DNA of 64,000 nt from Triangularia verruculosa (GCA_033296885.1 MU863906.1:62001-126000), one strand, 5' to 3'. Positions 11,288-23,842 are shown, counted from the first letter of the stretch. Notes: generated by a model from the sequence alone, not told the origin. Numbers and translations: made by a program.

Positions 11288-12440
11288 TTAGGCATGGCCC
11301 TGGATAGCTTTTGGCTGATAAAGCTCTTCCAAATACTTTTCCTCTTCCTCTGTCAATACTTTGCCCCTAGCAGAAATGGATTCTTCCATTCTTTCCACGC
11401 TATTGAATCCGATGATGGGACTGGTAACTCTCTTGTTGATCCAAGCCAGCGCAACGTGGGAGATCTGGTTGAAATAGACCAGTTAGTCAACATCCAAGGT
11501 GATCCAAGCAGAAGACAAAGATACTCACCGGCCACTCATGCTTGTCCGCCAGTTCAATGACCCTCTTAATGATACTAACATCAGGCTCCACCGTTCCATG
11601 CGACCCAGGCTGCCCAGCCTTCTCTCCCTTACTCCTCTCCGTTGATCCAAACTCATCCAACCTCCTCGCCAAATGGCCCCTGCAGAGCGGCGCCCACGGG
11701 ATGAGCCCTACCCCGGTATCGTTGCAGTATCTGTTCATCTCCCTCTCTTCCTCACGGTACAGCAAGTTGTAGTGGTTCTGCATCGAGACAAACTTGGTCC
11801 AGCCATTCCTCTCGGCACAAAACTGCATCCTCGCAAACTGCGTCGCCCACATGCTGCTCGCTCCCAGATATCTCACCTTCCCGCTCTGCACGAGATCATG
11901 TAACGCCTTCATCGTCTCCTCGATCGGCGTCTCCGGGTCGAACCGATGAATCTGAAGCAAATCAATGTAGTCGGTATCCAGCCTCTTCAAGCTCGCCTCG
12001 ACCTGGTTGAAGATGGCCGTTCTCGACAGACCGCCCTGGTTGACGTAGTCCTTTGACTGCGTCACCATCTCCCTGTTGTTCTGCCAGGCCGCGAGTTCGA
12101 TCTCCTCCCCGGGTGCCCAGAAGCATTTGGTCATGATGATGACCTTGTGGCGGGGGATGTCGTACTTCTTGAGGGCGTTTCCAATCACCACCTCCGAGGC
12201 GCCGTTGCAGTAGAGGTTGGCCGTGTCCCAGGTGTTGAGGCCGCGGTCGTAGGCGGCTTTGAGGAGGGGGAGGGCTTTGTCTTCGTCAATGGCCCAGCTC
12301 ATGGCCCTGGAGTCGCCAAAGGACATGCACCCAAAGATCGGGACCGAGATACGGAGGCCGGATTGGCCGAGGCGGCGGTATTCACATTTTGAGTTGGCGA
12401 GGGAGTCGATGAGGGCCTGGGTCTTTGGAGGGGCGCTCAT
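11288..12440 (-). CDS. Aldo-keto reductase, fungal NADP-dependent type
   Basis: Cytosolic (alpha/beta)8-barrel oxidoreductase reducing aldehydes or ketones. Model: complement(join(11288..11464, 11529..12440)), one 64-nt phase-0 intron (GTGAGT...ACCAG), 362 aa, the usual length for this group. The catalytic tetrad is visible: Asp72 and Tyr77 (WDTANLY), Lys105 (IIMTKCFW) and His165 (LLQIHRFD). The C-terminal half has SPIIGFNSVERMEESI, the cofactor-binding region. It resembles the versiconal-hemiacetal-acetate-reductase-like and yeast Aad/Ypr1-type fungal reductases, but no biosynthetic cluster surrounds it, so a role in toxin synthesis is not supported. The neighbour on the same strand is a sugar transporter about 760 bp upstream. 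Confidence 0.92.
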
Positions 12441-13201
12441 TTTGAGTGTTTCGGAAGTAAGTCGAGAGTGGGGGGGAAGATGTTGGTTGGGTGTTGGTTG
12501 TTCGGAAGCGGATCCTGATGGGAGAAGGGTCTGGCGTAGGATATCTACTACTTATACATCGTGCCTGCCCAAGGTGGTGTTTTCTTGTCCTCCTTCCCCC
12601 ACCTCCTGATCTCCACGAGCGGTTTGTCACAAACAAGAAGCTACCCCGCACAGGTTGAGGGGCAGCTTCAGATTCACGGGGATAAAAGGGGTTAAGCAAA
12701 CTGGTACCGATTGAAGGGTAAGACGTGGGGTCTGCATCGTCAGAGCTTGACGTAGGGGCGGAACACTCGCTTCCGTCACTGCATCGCTTGTGCCTGTATC
12801 CACTCCATGAAGCTGAGATTTATAATGCCCAAGAGTTGACATCGCGATGCTTGGCAAGACATGTGAGCTTTGAACACTCGGATTTTAGGACTTATCACGG
12901 AGATACGCCCTTTTGCTTACATGGATGCGTCATTGATGCTATTCAGAACTGAGGGTGAGAATTTGCCAGAGATAACGGTACAGATTAATGACACCCCCCA
13001 CACATCTCAAACGTAACAACTGAAGACAGCATTTCTTTTTACATCTTCTGACCGCGCTACAAGGGCAAGCCAATCTCTCACATCGGCGTACCATCACAGC
13101 TGACGTCAAACAGCTAGAGAACCGACATCTTTGCTGAAGTAGAAAATCACTACGACGCAAGGGCGCAGTAATACCAGCCATATCGCCCAAACTCCTGACT
13201 T
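12441..13201. other. Intergenic
   Basis: Promoter of the reductase and 3' region of the sugar transporter. Only short, unrecognisable open frames. Confidence 0.5.
12551..12556 (-). promoter_or_regulatory. Possible TATA element of the aldo-keto reductase gene
   Basis: TATAAG on the minus strand, about 110 nt upstream of the start codon at 12440, which is a reasonable spacing. No other support. Confidence 0.35.
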
Positions 13202-15107
13202 TCAAGAAGCTGGAGTTCCCGCAGCCGGAGGAGTTGCCACCTTTCTCATCTCAAACCCCTGCTCCGGATCGCCAGCCACAGGTCGACCACCAGCAGGCAC
13301 CGAGACTTTGACATTGCCCCTCTCAATCTCCCTCTCCAGCTCCTCCAATCTGCTTCCTCTTTCAAACTTCTTCCACGCGGGTCTCCCCGAGTCAAACACC
13401 TCATCCATCTCTTCAAGCGTAAATCCTTTCGTCTCCGGCGCCATCAGCGCCATGTGGACGAAGGCAGCCCCGTTGAACGCTGCGAAGATGTAATACATCT
13501 TGTAAGAGATGTTCCACAGCAAAGGCGGTACCGCAAAGGCGAGCACCATGTTCCAGAACCAGTTTGCTGATGTCGAGAGTGACACGGCCTTGGCCCTGAT
13601 CTTGGACGGGAAGATCTCAGCCGGATAGGTCCAGGAGACAGGACCCCACGTCGTTGCGAAGGTAGCCACAAACAGGTACGAGCACGAGACGATGGCAGAC
13701 GAGACGGGCCGGTTGTTAATAACAATCCAGGTGATGTCGCCGTTGTCTGGGGTTCGTGTCTCGTCCGTGTTGGGCTGTCCGTAGTATTGCTGAAGAGCAC
13801 CGGAGATAAACAGCCAAGTCATCATGCCAAACGATCCAAAGATCAACGAGGGACGGCGACCCCATTTGTCGAGGAACAGAATGGCTGGAAGGGTCATTAC
13901 GACGTTGATGACATATTGGATCGAGGCCGTGGCCAGGGGTGAGGCAATCTGAGCGCCTTCCATGATGTAGACGATGTAATACCTGTGCTCTCGTGTCAGC
14001 CACTGACCTCAGTCTCTCACAAGACAAACACCACCAGAACACCCACATCATGATATTCATGCCGCATAACTGAGACCACATCTGAATACTCATGCCCAAC
14101 GCCACTCTCTTCAGCATTCTCGGCTCCACCAGAGCCTTGAAAGAAGAAACAGCTTGTTCCCTCTCGAACTTCAAAGCATCCTCAATCTCCTGATACTGAG
14201 CCAGAACCTTCGGGTGTCTCGTATCACCCTTCCCATGAAGGTTCGCCAAGACCTGGAGCGCCTCCTCCCATCTATCCTTGGACGCCAACCACCTGGGGCT
14301 GTAAGGGAAAAAGAACAGTCCGATGAGCAGGATGAAGGCAGGTACCATCTGAACGCCCCACGGAATCCGGAAAGCAGCAGTAGGTTGGTCGGGATCGCTC
14401 GGTCCGCCGCCGGTGCCATGGGCAGCGCCGAACTGGATGAAGTATTGACTTGCTCAATGTCAGCCTCAATCCACCCTCAGGAACAGCAAAAGATAATAAG
14501 TGCTCACATCAAGATACCCCATGTAATAGCCCATTGTTGCAAACTAGGAAAAGGTACGGTCAGCTGTCATTATCTCCTATACTGGAAGAAGAATGCTCAC
14601 CTCACCACCCTCCCTCTGATTTCCTTCGGCGCAATCTCGCTCTGGTATACCGGTACAATCGCCGATGCAATACCTACCGAGAACCCGCACACCACTCTCC
14701 CTACACACAACATGGCAATATTCTGGGCGGCGGTCATGAGAATCGAGCCAATGATCCATAGCACGCAAGAGATTTGCAGCGCTACCTTGCGGGAGTATTT
14801 GTCTGCCAGGAAAGACGACACGAGAGAGCCTAACAAAGAACCAGCGGGCATGGAGGCGGTGATGCCGCCTTGAGTGTATGACACCGGATTGTTGAAGTAG
14901 CGTTTGTAGGCCTGGGTACCGAGCGTTCCCGACAAGGACGAGATGTCGAAGCCGAAGAGGGCGCCACCTGGAGTTTCCCATGATCAGTATGTGCTGTGAG
15001 TCGAGCATACCTCAACCATTAATCCAAGCAGGAAGAAGTCAGAAGAAAGAAAGCATACCAATGGCGGCAAACCCGCAGATAAAGTAAATATTACTTGCTT
15101 GATACAT
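13202..15107 (-). CDS. MFS sugar transporter (SP family, hexose-type)
   Basis: Twelve-TM plasma-membrane sugar/H+ symporter or facilitator. Five exons: complement(join(13202..13982, 14047..14448, 14508..14543, 14601..14967, 15059..15107)), 544 aa; one exon is only 36 nt. All joins restore family motifs: ICGFAAIGGALFGFDISSL across intron 1, RGRVVSLQQWAITWGILIQYF across introns 2 and 3, and GMNIMMYYIVYIM across intron 4. Other signatures are DKYSRK, YSPRWL, LDKWGRRPSL and the terminal PETKGFTLEEMDEVFD. The C-terminal tail is hydrophilic. The start MYQASNIYFICG is the only ATG that fits; the very short N-terminus is typical of this subgroup. Substrate (glucose, pentose or other) cannot be decided. 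Confidence 0.93.
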
Positions 15108-17248
15108 CTTTTGTCTCAGCTGCATCAACCGCGCAACTTGACCTGAAGCTCCGTCTGTTAGGAAAAATCCCACAGCTTGAGGTGCCGGCACAGCTTGATA
15201 TAAACCGACCCATCCATCAAAAGTGCCAAACGATCAGCGGTAAGCAAGAAAACCGCCAGCGTAACCTACCCCAAAACAGAAGGTGGGATATACGAACCAG
15301 AAAACGACCACCTCACATGAGCCCATGAGGCGTAAAGCTTTCTCTCCGGCCCCTCGTTTTTGATGGGGGCCGCCGGATGGCAACCCATGACAACATTTGG
15401 TATCTGCCCCGGATATACACGGTCCTCCAAAGCTGCATGGCATATCCCAGAACACCAACCGCAATATCAAACCTGTTAGGTACGTAAAAAATCCCCAAAC
15501 GTTCCACAACCTCTCTCCTCCCTCCCAGCCCCGTCCCGTGCCCAATAAAACAATTAAGCTTATCACCCGTTCCAACCCACCCGTCGTAAAACTCGAGACC
15601 AGATAATATATTATCCCGAACAGCGGCATCCTCAATGATTGGCCGAAGCAAGGGTGGTCGTGGTGGTGTTCCCATGCTGCAGTTCTGCAGTCGCATTCAA
15701 CGGGGACAGGCATGATATTGTTCCGGAATGTCTCTACCATGTTAATTATTGCTGCTCAACAACACGATACTTATCATCCTTGCTGTGCTTGCTGCCGATG
15801 AAGTCGAAAGAGGAAGTCGAAGGATCAAAGCTTGAAGCCTCCTCGTTTGACGTTCCCCGTGTTTTGTTGTTTTGTGGCGTCTGACTTGCATAGAAAAACC
15901 GGTCCCGTCGGTGGGTGTGGATTCGTGGAGAAAATTCCCCGCGGCCGGCGGCCGGGTTGGTAGGAAACGTGTGCAGCGGAAACATGCCGTGGTTCGTTTC
16001 AACGGCAGTCTGTCACCATGGTTGAAAGTGTGGGTGGTGGTCCTTGAGAACCCGGCGGATGTCTACATGAACGTTTGGTTGAAATTTTGAGGACAGCTAC
16101 CGTACCGGCATCACTGCCTTCCCAGGCCATCATTGTCCAAACCTCAAGGCATGGTGGATGCAAGTCGATCCCAAGCCTGGCAGCTGACAGCATCAACGAA
16201 ACTCGTGGAGGGTGACTGCAACGCCAATCCAAAGCTTGACGCCGGCAACAGCGTGACATCGTATCCATCGGATTGGGCCAAATGGAATTTCTGGCAGGAA
16301 AGTGTGGCCGAGGCAGCGCCGCCCTCACAATCCAATCGTCATCATCCCGAGTCCCGTCGTGGGGCAGCCGTTGAGCTTAATCCTGGAGAGCTCTTGGCAC
16401 ATGGGAGGCAAGGAGGCAAGGGTCCCGGGGTCCTTCTTGGCGTGCACCATGGCTTGCCAAGCGACGGGAGCCAAGGAGAACGACAACACCACCCCCCATC
16501 CTCCCCGCAGCCACACACGCCAGGTGCAGCATGCAGTGAGAAAAGGGTGGACAGTGGAAGCATATCAGCAGAATTGCTCCCATTACCCGAGAAGACTGGA
16601 GTCCTCTTTGAATGCCCCCAAGATACCCTCGAGACCTGCTATAAGTTGTCTGGAATTTTGTTACTAAAGTTAGTAATCGGTTGGGACGAGAGCGAACTCG
16701 CATTGTCTGCTCATGTCAGCTTCACCCAAGCGGAAAGGAAACGAAAAAAGGGGATAATCGTTCGTTGATTGGAGCCGGCTGAGCCGACCTATGGAATAAA
16801 GCACGATGATCTTTCGATATAGAAGAAATCACGGCTCAAACGGCTGCGAAAAGGCGGGCAGCCTTTAGTTCGGCGACGGTCGGGCTGCCTGCCCCCACAC
16901 TACACTACAACATATGGTAAGTATGCATGGCAGATAGGCCTTGGTGATTTCAGAGTCCAATTGCGAGTTGAACCCGCCACGTCGACTCTGTCGTCACTGT
17001 GACCTCGCTGCTTACAAACGTAAAAACCGCCCAAACACCCGAAGAGAAAGGGTGAAGGGCCGCAAAAACATGCGGGGTATCGTCGCGGAGCCAGCCCTGT
17101 AGCTGCCGTCTGGAAGCTTGGCCATCCGTTTGGACATCAACCCCCGTGTCGCCCATGCTCCGACTGAGAATTCTCGTGTGCAAAATATGGACCTGATGAT
17201 GCTGCTTCTTTCGTACCTCCTCTCAAAGACATTAGGCGGTGCCCCAAG
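15108..17248. other. Intergenic, 2.1 kb, no supported gene
   Basis: Contains the sugar-transporter promoter at its left end and the 3' region of the Trf4 gene at its right. The longest open frame (16133-16768 +, 211 codons) overlaps open frames on both strands, has biased composition and no recognisable domain. I do not call it a gene, though a lineage-specific protein or ncRNA is not excluded. Confidence 0.45.
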
Positions 17249-19739
17249 TCAAGGCCGCCTCCTGTTGCCTCTAGCGTTGCGGCGACGGTCGGAATGATGA
17301 TTGGAGTGACTGGGCTGGTGAGACTGATGGGACTGATGCTGACCCTGAGGGTGAGGCTGTCGGGGCCTTGCAGGGAGCGGCGATCCCGGTTCTCGGTTAG
17401 CCAATTTTTCGAGGTAGCTGCGTTGCTCTTCGAAGCTTGAATAATTGCCCCCCATGATAACCCCAAGAATACTGCCAGTTCCTCTGCGAGGATCCTCTGC
17501 CATGGATCGCATCCTCTGACGTAGGTCGTCGTGGGCCCGCGAGAAGATGGAAAAAATGTGGCCCGTGTTGCTGGACCCGCCCGAGATGTCATTCTCCTCG
17601 TTGTTGGGGTCTATTATGGACAGCCGATCGTAGTTCTTGTACGCAAAGGAGCCCACTTGAGTCTGCTTGCAAGTTAGCCTGAGAGAGGGGGATATCACGA
17701 AAGGGAGACACTGACCTTCTTGACATAACCAGGTGGGTCGAGACGGATGGCTATGTTCTGGTAGTCAAACTTGTTCCCATACAAATCGAAGAAGTGCATC
17801 AAGAGGTCACCGAGATGGTGACGTGTGTCCATGGCCCCGCACTGTACTTCAGGCATCATCTGAAGCATGCTCACGACAAGGCAAATAACCGAGAAGCCAC
17901 CAATCCCGCCATTCACCGGCTCGTTGAGACCTCGCATCAACAGGAAGTGCTTGATCAGAGTGACCAACGCAGGCATGCCCGGATAGATATCTTTCCAGGC
18001 TAGAAATGTTTCAATAGCCGTGATTCCTGTGCTGTTCTCAAAAGAGATATCGACTTTGAGGCCTGTTTTCTGATCAACAAACTTGGCAAGTGGAACCTTG
18101 GCTTTAGTAATGACTTCCACATCGTCTTCCCAGGCTACTCCCTCTTTGAGAAGAAAGCTCTTGAACTGCCAAAGATGCTTCTTCATGTGGTACTTGGCAG
18201 CCCCGCCTTGGAGGTAGCTGTTGGACACCATGACCATATCCATATCACCGGTGGGTAGATAGAGACCAGACGGGAACGAGCCAAAAGGCTGCATGTCAGA
18301 ATCACGCCAGTATCGGCGACAAAATGATCTCATCCGTTGTACGAGATCATGGCGGAGGTGATGTTCAAATTCTCGGGGCTTGATGTAATCATAGAAATCC
18401 ACAATCTCTTTATGAAGCCTATTGGAAAATGGTATTAGATGGGCTGTCGCAGATGAATTCGGAATAATACATACCAGACAATTGGGTCTTTGGAATCCGA
18501 GTTGTCCATCCGTAGCCAAGGGGTAGGTGACATATGAGAGAGTGGCCGCCATTCTGGTATAATGCTGCCTCCAGACGGCGCCTTGGCCGGTCTCTTCATC
18601 CGTGTATGAGGCATCTTGATTTGGTCGTCATGGGTGCGCTTCCGGCTACCCAGAGCAGCAGGAGTGGGATCCGGCAACAACCTTGGAACCCTGGATGGCT
18701 TACCAAAACCTGTACCATCGTGGGAGAGGGTGCTGCCGTCCGTGGCAACAGGAGCAGCATCTACTTTCGACTCGCCCATGAATACCAGATCAGATGCTTT
18801 GGTGTGATCACTATCGCCACCGTCGTCACTGTCGTCAAAATCAAGCGAGATGAAATCAGCAGCCTCACTAGGGAGCGATGTCCTGGTCTCCTTGGTCTGA
18901 ACCCGGGCCTTACGGATCAGCTGCACCACGTCTTTCTTTTTCTGGCCCGCCGTCTCGGGTGGCAAAGCAGTGTACGGGTCGGGGTTGGACCACTTGGGCA
19001 CATCGTCGGCCGCCGACTGATCAACAGAAACCCGGGCTCGTTTGCTAGAGGGTTCGGTGTCACTGTTCCCCTCGTCCCCAGATATTTCCATTTCGGCCTC
19101 TTCGCTATCCGACAGCTCGTCAATATTTCGGTAGGTTACGCCGCCTTGCTCATCGAAGTATGCTTGTTCATCACCAACATTGTGGTCGGTGTGAAGAAGA
19201 TCCCTTTCAGCAGCCACGAATGGTCGCCATGGTTGGCGGAATTTCCCACCTCGGCCCGGGCGGCCACGAGCACCGTTGCCATGGCGGGCGTCACGCCCTC
19301 CGCGACCACCGTTGGCTCCCCGATCATGGCGGGCTCTGCGGTTATTCTCAGGTCTGTAGGAATCCGGTTCCTGCTGCAGTCCGGCAGGCTTCTCTACTCG
19401 AAATGTGAAATCGCTTTGCGGCATGCGGTAGCTGTCGACACCCGGCGGGGGCGGGTACGAGGGCGGAGGAGGAGGATTGTAAGATGGCGGCGGGGGCATG
19501 GGTGCTCCATACGACGGGCGGGAGCCGTACCCGTTCTGTTTCGAGCGACCGTAACCGTGAGATGATGGGCTGGGAGGGCGATAAGAGTCTCCGGAGTCTC
19601 TATATTCTCGGCGGGGAGGCGGGGACGACGGGCGCCCACGCGAGGAGCGGTCGCGGTTGCGATCATTATCGTGGCGATAATCGCGCGACTGATTATCGTA
19701 ACCGTGCTTCGGCTGTTGTCGTCGCGAGTTGTACGGCAT
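17249..19739 (-). CDS. trf4: Non-canonical poly(A) polymerase, Trf4/Cid14 type
   Basis: Nuclear nucleotidyltransferase that oligoadenylates aberrant RNAs for exosome decay, as part of TRAMP in characterised fungi. Model: complement(join(17249..17662, 17716..18418, 18475..19739)), introns of 53 and 56 nt, 793 aa. Residues 1-420 are disordered: R/G/Y/P-rich with RGG-like patches and proline runs, then acidic S/D/E stretches. The catalytic core begins near LHKEIVDFYDYIKPREFE (423). The nucleotidyltransferase signature is FGSFPSGLYLPTGDMD, with Gly468-Ser469 and metal-binding Asp480 and Asp482; the third Asp is Asp545 (LKVDISFEN). The central PAP-associated domain follows (LIKHFLLMRGLNEPVNGGIGG). 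The C-terminus is Q/H/R-rich. An in-frame Met 23 codons upstream of the chosen start also exists. Confidence 0.93.
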
Positions 19740-20231
19740 TTTGGTCGCCTTGATCCGATCACAATGGCGATGCGGTCTTGGTCGGACGACGTTGAATTTG
19801 GCGGGCAAGATAACGTCAAGAAAGTCAAAAACGCGATCCGACTTTTGGGTCTAAATTGCCAGGAAGTGGGCGGCGTCAAAAGTTTCCCAGTGAGTGCGCC
19901 TGCCAAGATTGTCATGCTAGCCCTGATAAGGCTAGCGTAGGTACCCCCACCTACCAAATTCGAAACAAAGCTTTCAAGACAGCTCCAGACGACTCGAGCT
20001 CCGCAAATGCTTGGCAATATCACAAGCCACCAGTACATCGTTCTGGAGGACTGACTTCATCTCCTGGCTTCATCGTTTAACCAACATGTCGTTTTTAGGC
20101 TATCGATTAGGCTGTGCATTTTAGAGTTTCTTTCTGATTGATAACAGACAAACAAGCAGCACACATACAAACTAAAGCAAGCTGGGGGGTATCAAAGGTA
20201 TATTGTGTCTTGTTTAGGCCATGAGACCGTG
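19740..20231. other. Intergenic, Trf4 promoter and Arp6 3' region
   Basis: Two genes in tandem on the minus strand; only short open frames lie between them. Confidence 0.5.
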
Positions 20232-21648
20232 TCATGTATCCAGTCCAAGCCCAAGCGCAAACTTTCGTGCCACCCAGGCGGCCCCATGCTCTTCATATTC
20301 TTGCTTGGTTACAGCCAGTCGATCTGCGTGTTCATGCTTGGCAAAATTGGCAGCACCTAGCCAGGTGCTGATGATGGGGTCTTCAGGGCGAGCAACCCGG
20401 ACCACACATTCGTCAGGGACTCTCTCCAAAAGCTCAACTTGCAAACGCTGGATGAAGTTGTCAAACTTTGCATTCCCTCCGACTACCACTATATTGGCCA
20501 ACAGTCCCGGCCACAAGCCCACGGGCAGGACGGAAAGTGACTGCATCACGAGGTCCGCCAGTCCAGGTTGCCGAAGACCAATATCGGTTGGGTTGAAAAG
20601 CAATTCGGGTACAGAGAAGCGCTCGTTTCGGAGAGTCAGGATATCTTCAGTGGAAACGGCGCTTTTTCTTGCCCGGGCAGCGGCACCTGGCTCGTGATCT
20701 CGTACAATACCGTGAAAACGTGTGTGGGAGTCTGGCAGCACGTAATCTTTTGCGATACCTGCGCCGGTGGCGTAATCCTCTCGTCGTTCTCCTCGGGTGC
20801 CTTTCCAGGTTTTGTCCAGGTCTCCCTTGAAATCCAGAGATACATAGCAGGCGGCTTCCTTCATCTCGTTCACAATGTATGTCTCGTTACGCATATCAAA
20901 GTGGCGCACAGATAGTAAGCGGGTAAGGTGGTTGGTCATGAGCTTGCCGCCGACGTCGAGCCTCCGAATGGCGGGATGTAGCAGCCTTCCCTGAAGGAGG
21001 GGTGTTACGGTTGTGTGGGAGTATCCCGAGTCTATCAAAAGGATGACCTCGGCTGGCACATCAATGATCGTATCGGGGGTCCTTGGGGTGTGAAATACAG
21101 CTTGGATGTCTTGGTACGCATTGAACGAGGGACCTGGTAGTGGAGCGTATTAGCATCTAGCCATAAAGGGAAGAGCGCATAATCAGAAGAAGAGAAGACG
21201 CACCTATACCCCGATAATAGCTGGAAAATCCATACTCTTCGAATACTATCTGATCACAATGTGTCTGGAGAGCTGGTAGCGAGTTTGGCTGCTCGGCAAG
21301 CACCAAGCGGGTTGCCGAGGGATCGCATTTCTGCGGAGCCTTGTCGTCGAAGAAGGAACGGTCCCAAATCTCTTTCTGGGCTTCCCAATTAACAATGGAT
21401 CCTTTCTCTACCGGCCTTCGAAAAACGATTTCCCCAAAGTCCTTGCATTTTTCCAGCTCGGACCCGACATAGGTCTTGCTGTGGCGGTCGCGGGCGATGC
21501 AGTTGGGAATAACGCGGGGTGCCTTGTCGGTCGTGCTGTCATCGCCAGTAACAAAGCCGGTCTTGATGGTGTCGGCTCCGTTATCGAGAACTAGGGTAGA
21601 GGATGGCGGCGCGGGGCCAGCGGATTTAGGTTTTCGTCCTCCGGCCAT
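20232..21648 (-). CDS. arp6: Actin-related protein 6 (SWR1 complex subunit)
   Basis: Nuclear actin fold protein of the SWR1 remodeler, which deposits histone H2A.Z. Model: complement(join(20232..21133, 21204..21648)), one 70-nt phase-1 intron restoring YYRGIGPSFNAY, 448 aa, close to the usual Arp6 size. The start at MAGGRKPKSAG is preferred; the frame stays open 60 codons upstream. Actin-fold features: phosphate-1 loop VLDNGADTIKTGF, second phosphate loop LIDSGYSHTTVTPL and adenosine-region ANIVVVGGNAKFDNF, followed by the Arp6-like ELLERVPDECVVRV. The hydrophilic insertion with DYVLPDSHTRFHG is also typical of Arp6. Same strand as Trf4; no functional link implied. Confidence 0.93.
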
Positions 21649-21902
21649 CGCATTGTGTTTGCAGCACGAAAGTTCCATGAAGAGGGAGAGTACTCCAAGC
21701 CAGCAAGGTTCCCACTGAGCCGTCACCGACGGCTGCCGGCCCGGGTCGGCCCGATAGGTGGTGCCAAGATAGAATTTCAACTTCAACTGCGCGATTGACA
21801 CCACGTCTTCGAAGGCTAAAATGTACACAAGTTGGCGCGCTTCTCTACACCATCAACGCCATAAAACATGACAATACTCAACTGAACTCTCAGATCATCG
21901 TA

Positions 21903-22976
21903 TCAAACACTCATCGAGATCTTCCCAACTTTCAGGAGCTCAGCCTCCTTGTTTAAAGCATCAATCTCGGCCTGCACAAACGGAATCCCTTCAACGAGCC
22001 TCTTCCTTTCTGTGAGCAGCTCGATCTCGCCAGGGAAAAATATTCTTTCTACTCCCTCCATCTTCTCCGACCTTACCACTCGTTGATACAGAGTTTCCAT
22101 TCGACTTCTGAACTCATCCATGCTCATGAATAAATCAGGCTTAATTGCGACAAGAAAGTGCCCAACGTCCCCAGGCTTGGACATGTCATAAGGCCCCGTA
22201 ACAGCTCCTGCAAAAGCTGAACCAGAGAGAACCCCAGAGAAAACATCCATCATGATCGCCAATCCAGACCCCTTCGGTCCGCCCATCGGTAACATCACGC
22301 CTCCATCGAGTGCCTTGTCCGGATCGTTGGTTGGTCTTCCTTCGGCATCCAAAGCCCAGTCACCCGGTATCTTCTCCCCTCTTCTTTTTGCCTTGTAAAT
22401 CTTGCCCCTTGCCGCGACCGAAGGCGCCATATCCAGGATGAACGGCATCGAATCTTCACCGCCGGGCGCGCCACAAGCAATGGGTGAGACGCCCAACAGC
22501 TTCTCCTTCCCGCCCCAGGCTGGCAGAGCAGGAGATGAGTTGGTAAACACCAAACTCATCATTCCGACGTCGACAGCTTGCTTGACAATCCAAGCCGACA
22601 TACCAAAGTGATTGCTGTGTTTAACACTGACCATTCCGATGCCGAATGTTTTTGCCATTTCAATGGCTGTTTTCATACCCAGGTGGGCAGCTGGAAATCC
22701 AAATCCATTGTGACCGTCCACCTGGGCCACAACGGGTGTGATCTGATGGAGGGTAGGTTCCGCCTTGGGATCCAAAACCCCACTGCGGATGCGGGAGAGA
22801 TAAGAGGGAAGACGATTGATGCCGTGGCTTTCGACGCCACGGAGATCAGCTTCGACTAGTCCCAAGGCGACGGTTTCGGCGTTCTGGAGGGAGACACCTG
22901 AGGCGATGAGGAGAGAGACGACGAAGAGTTGGGCATCTTTGTGGTTGACGAGAACGTGCTCTGGTGCTCCTCCCAT
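21903..22976 (-). CDS. Malate/L-lactate dehydrogenase family (Ldh2) oxidoreductase
   Basis: NAD(P)-dependent 2-oxoacid/2-hydroxyacid oxidoreductase of the Ldh2 fold, which is unrelated to classical LDH/MDH. Single exon, 357 aa, starting at MGGAPEHVLVN. Family signatures: ADLRGVESHGINRLPSY (Ser50-His51-Gly52), VDGHNGFGFPAAH, VSVKHSNHFGMSAW with the active-site His, and LPMGGPKGSGLAIMMDV. Members act on malate, lactate, ureidoglycolate, 2,3-diketogulonate or cyclic imino acids, so the substrate is open. No signal peptide or peroxisomal SKL-type tail is seen (ends ISMSV). It is divergent from the sugar-type transporter at 23843, a pairing that would fit uptake plus oxidation of a sugar acid or hydroxy acid; that is only a guess. 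Confidence 0.9.
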   Translation of the reverse strand: MGGAPEHVLVNHKDAQLFVVSLLIASGVSLQNAETVALGLVEADLRGVESHGINRLPSYLSRIRSGVLDPKAEPTLHQITPVVAQVDGHNGFGFPAAHLGMKTAIEMAKTFGIGMVSVKHSNHFGMSAWIVKQAVDVGMMSLVFTNSSPALPAWGGKEKLLGVSPIACGAPGGEDSMPFILDMAPSVAARGKIYKAKRRGEKIPGDWALDAEGRPTNDPDKALDGGVMLPMGGPKGSGLAIMMDVFSGVLSGSAFAGAVTGPYDMSKPGDVGHFLVAIKPDLFMSMDEFRSRMETLYQRVVRSEKMEGVERIFFPGEIELLTERKRLVEGIPFVQAEIDALNKEAELLKVGKISMSV

Positions 22977-23842
22977 TGTGGCTGCTAGGTGAGTGGTTGA
23001 AAAGGGGTAAGTTCCCTGACATGTGTCTGTCACCGCATCGGGAGAGCGAGTCGACTGTGGTGGCACGAGGCCCCGCTTCACTGAGATGGTTGGACCGGAG
23101 AATATTGCGGGGAATCCAAGTTCCTTGCTCGAATCTGGGGTACCAACAGCCACCAAAGCTTCTTTCAACGTCCAGATCAACTGAGGCGATCCTTATCAGA
23201 AGTATCAAGCCTCTCTGTGGCTTCAACTGTTCGTGGATCTCCGAAACAGGTCACTATAACATGAAAAATTCATGAAATTAATCGCTATCATCGTCAGTTA
23301 GCTGGCATATTTCTTCGACCAAACCAAGGATGTGCATGGCGGAGCTCCTCGGCAAAGTCGAGCATCTCCCATGGAATCTCTCCCTTTGGTTCCTCCTTCT
23401 GAATAGCCGAGACAAGGCCGGACTCCGGACTTGCGGGCCAGTCACAGAGTCCCTCAACTTTGCAGCACCTACCTAAAAGGGACAGTCATGTAGCACGCAG
23501 GAAACACAACGTTCACCTTGCTTGCACTCGCAATGACACCGACAAAGTTACATCACCAAGATCGACAAGCAATCCTGGGCGTCCAACTGCCGGACCATGG
23601 TACTATCGCGCCGTGGGGCCACACTGTCGGATAGGGCAGATCGCCGCCACTTTTGTCTAGCATGTTGCCAGGTCACCACATAAGGTAATGTGTGCCCCCA
23701 AGAAACACACCCCCTCATCTGGACTACTTAGGTAGGTGTCATCCTCTTTTTCGAGTTTCCTCTTTCATCGAGATTACTTGCGTTTTTTTCTTTGCTTTTT
23801 TATTCTGTTCCTTTGCACCCTGTTTTGCCGTGTCAGCACAGA
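22977..23842. other. Divergent promoter region between dehydrogenase and transporter
   Basis: About 870 bp with no supported coding sequence. The right end is pyrimidine-rich (CTTTTTCGAGTTTCCTC and similar), typical of a fungal core promoter/5'-UTR for the transporter. Confidence 0.5.

Noticed and set aside
16133..16768. 211-codon open frame between the sugar transporter and Trf4
   Set aside because: Overlaps open frames in other phases on both strands, repetitive composition, no domain or splice support.
7435..17248. A secondary-metabolite cluster formed by DHA1 transporter, aldo-keto reductase and sugar transporter
   Set aside because: No polyketide synthase, NRPS, terpene cyclase or pathway regulator occurs, and a tRNA and large gaps separate the genes.
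18534..19565. 343-codon plus-strand open frame opposite the Trf4 gene
   Set aside because: Antisense to the low-complexity Arg/Gly/Pro-rich N-terminus; composition artefact.
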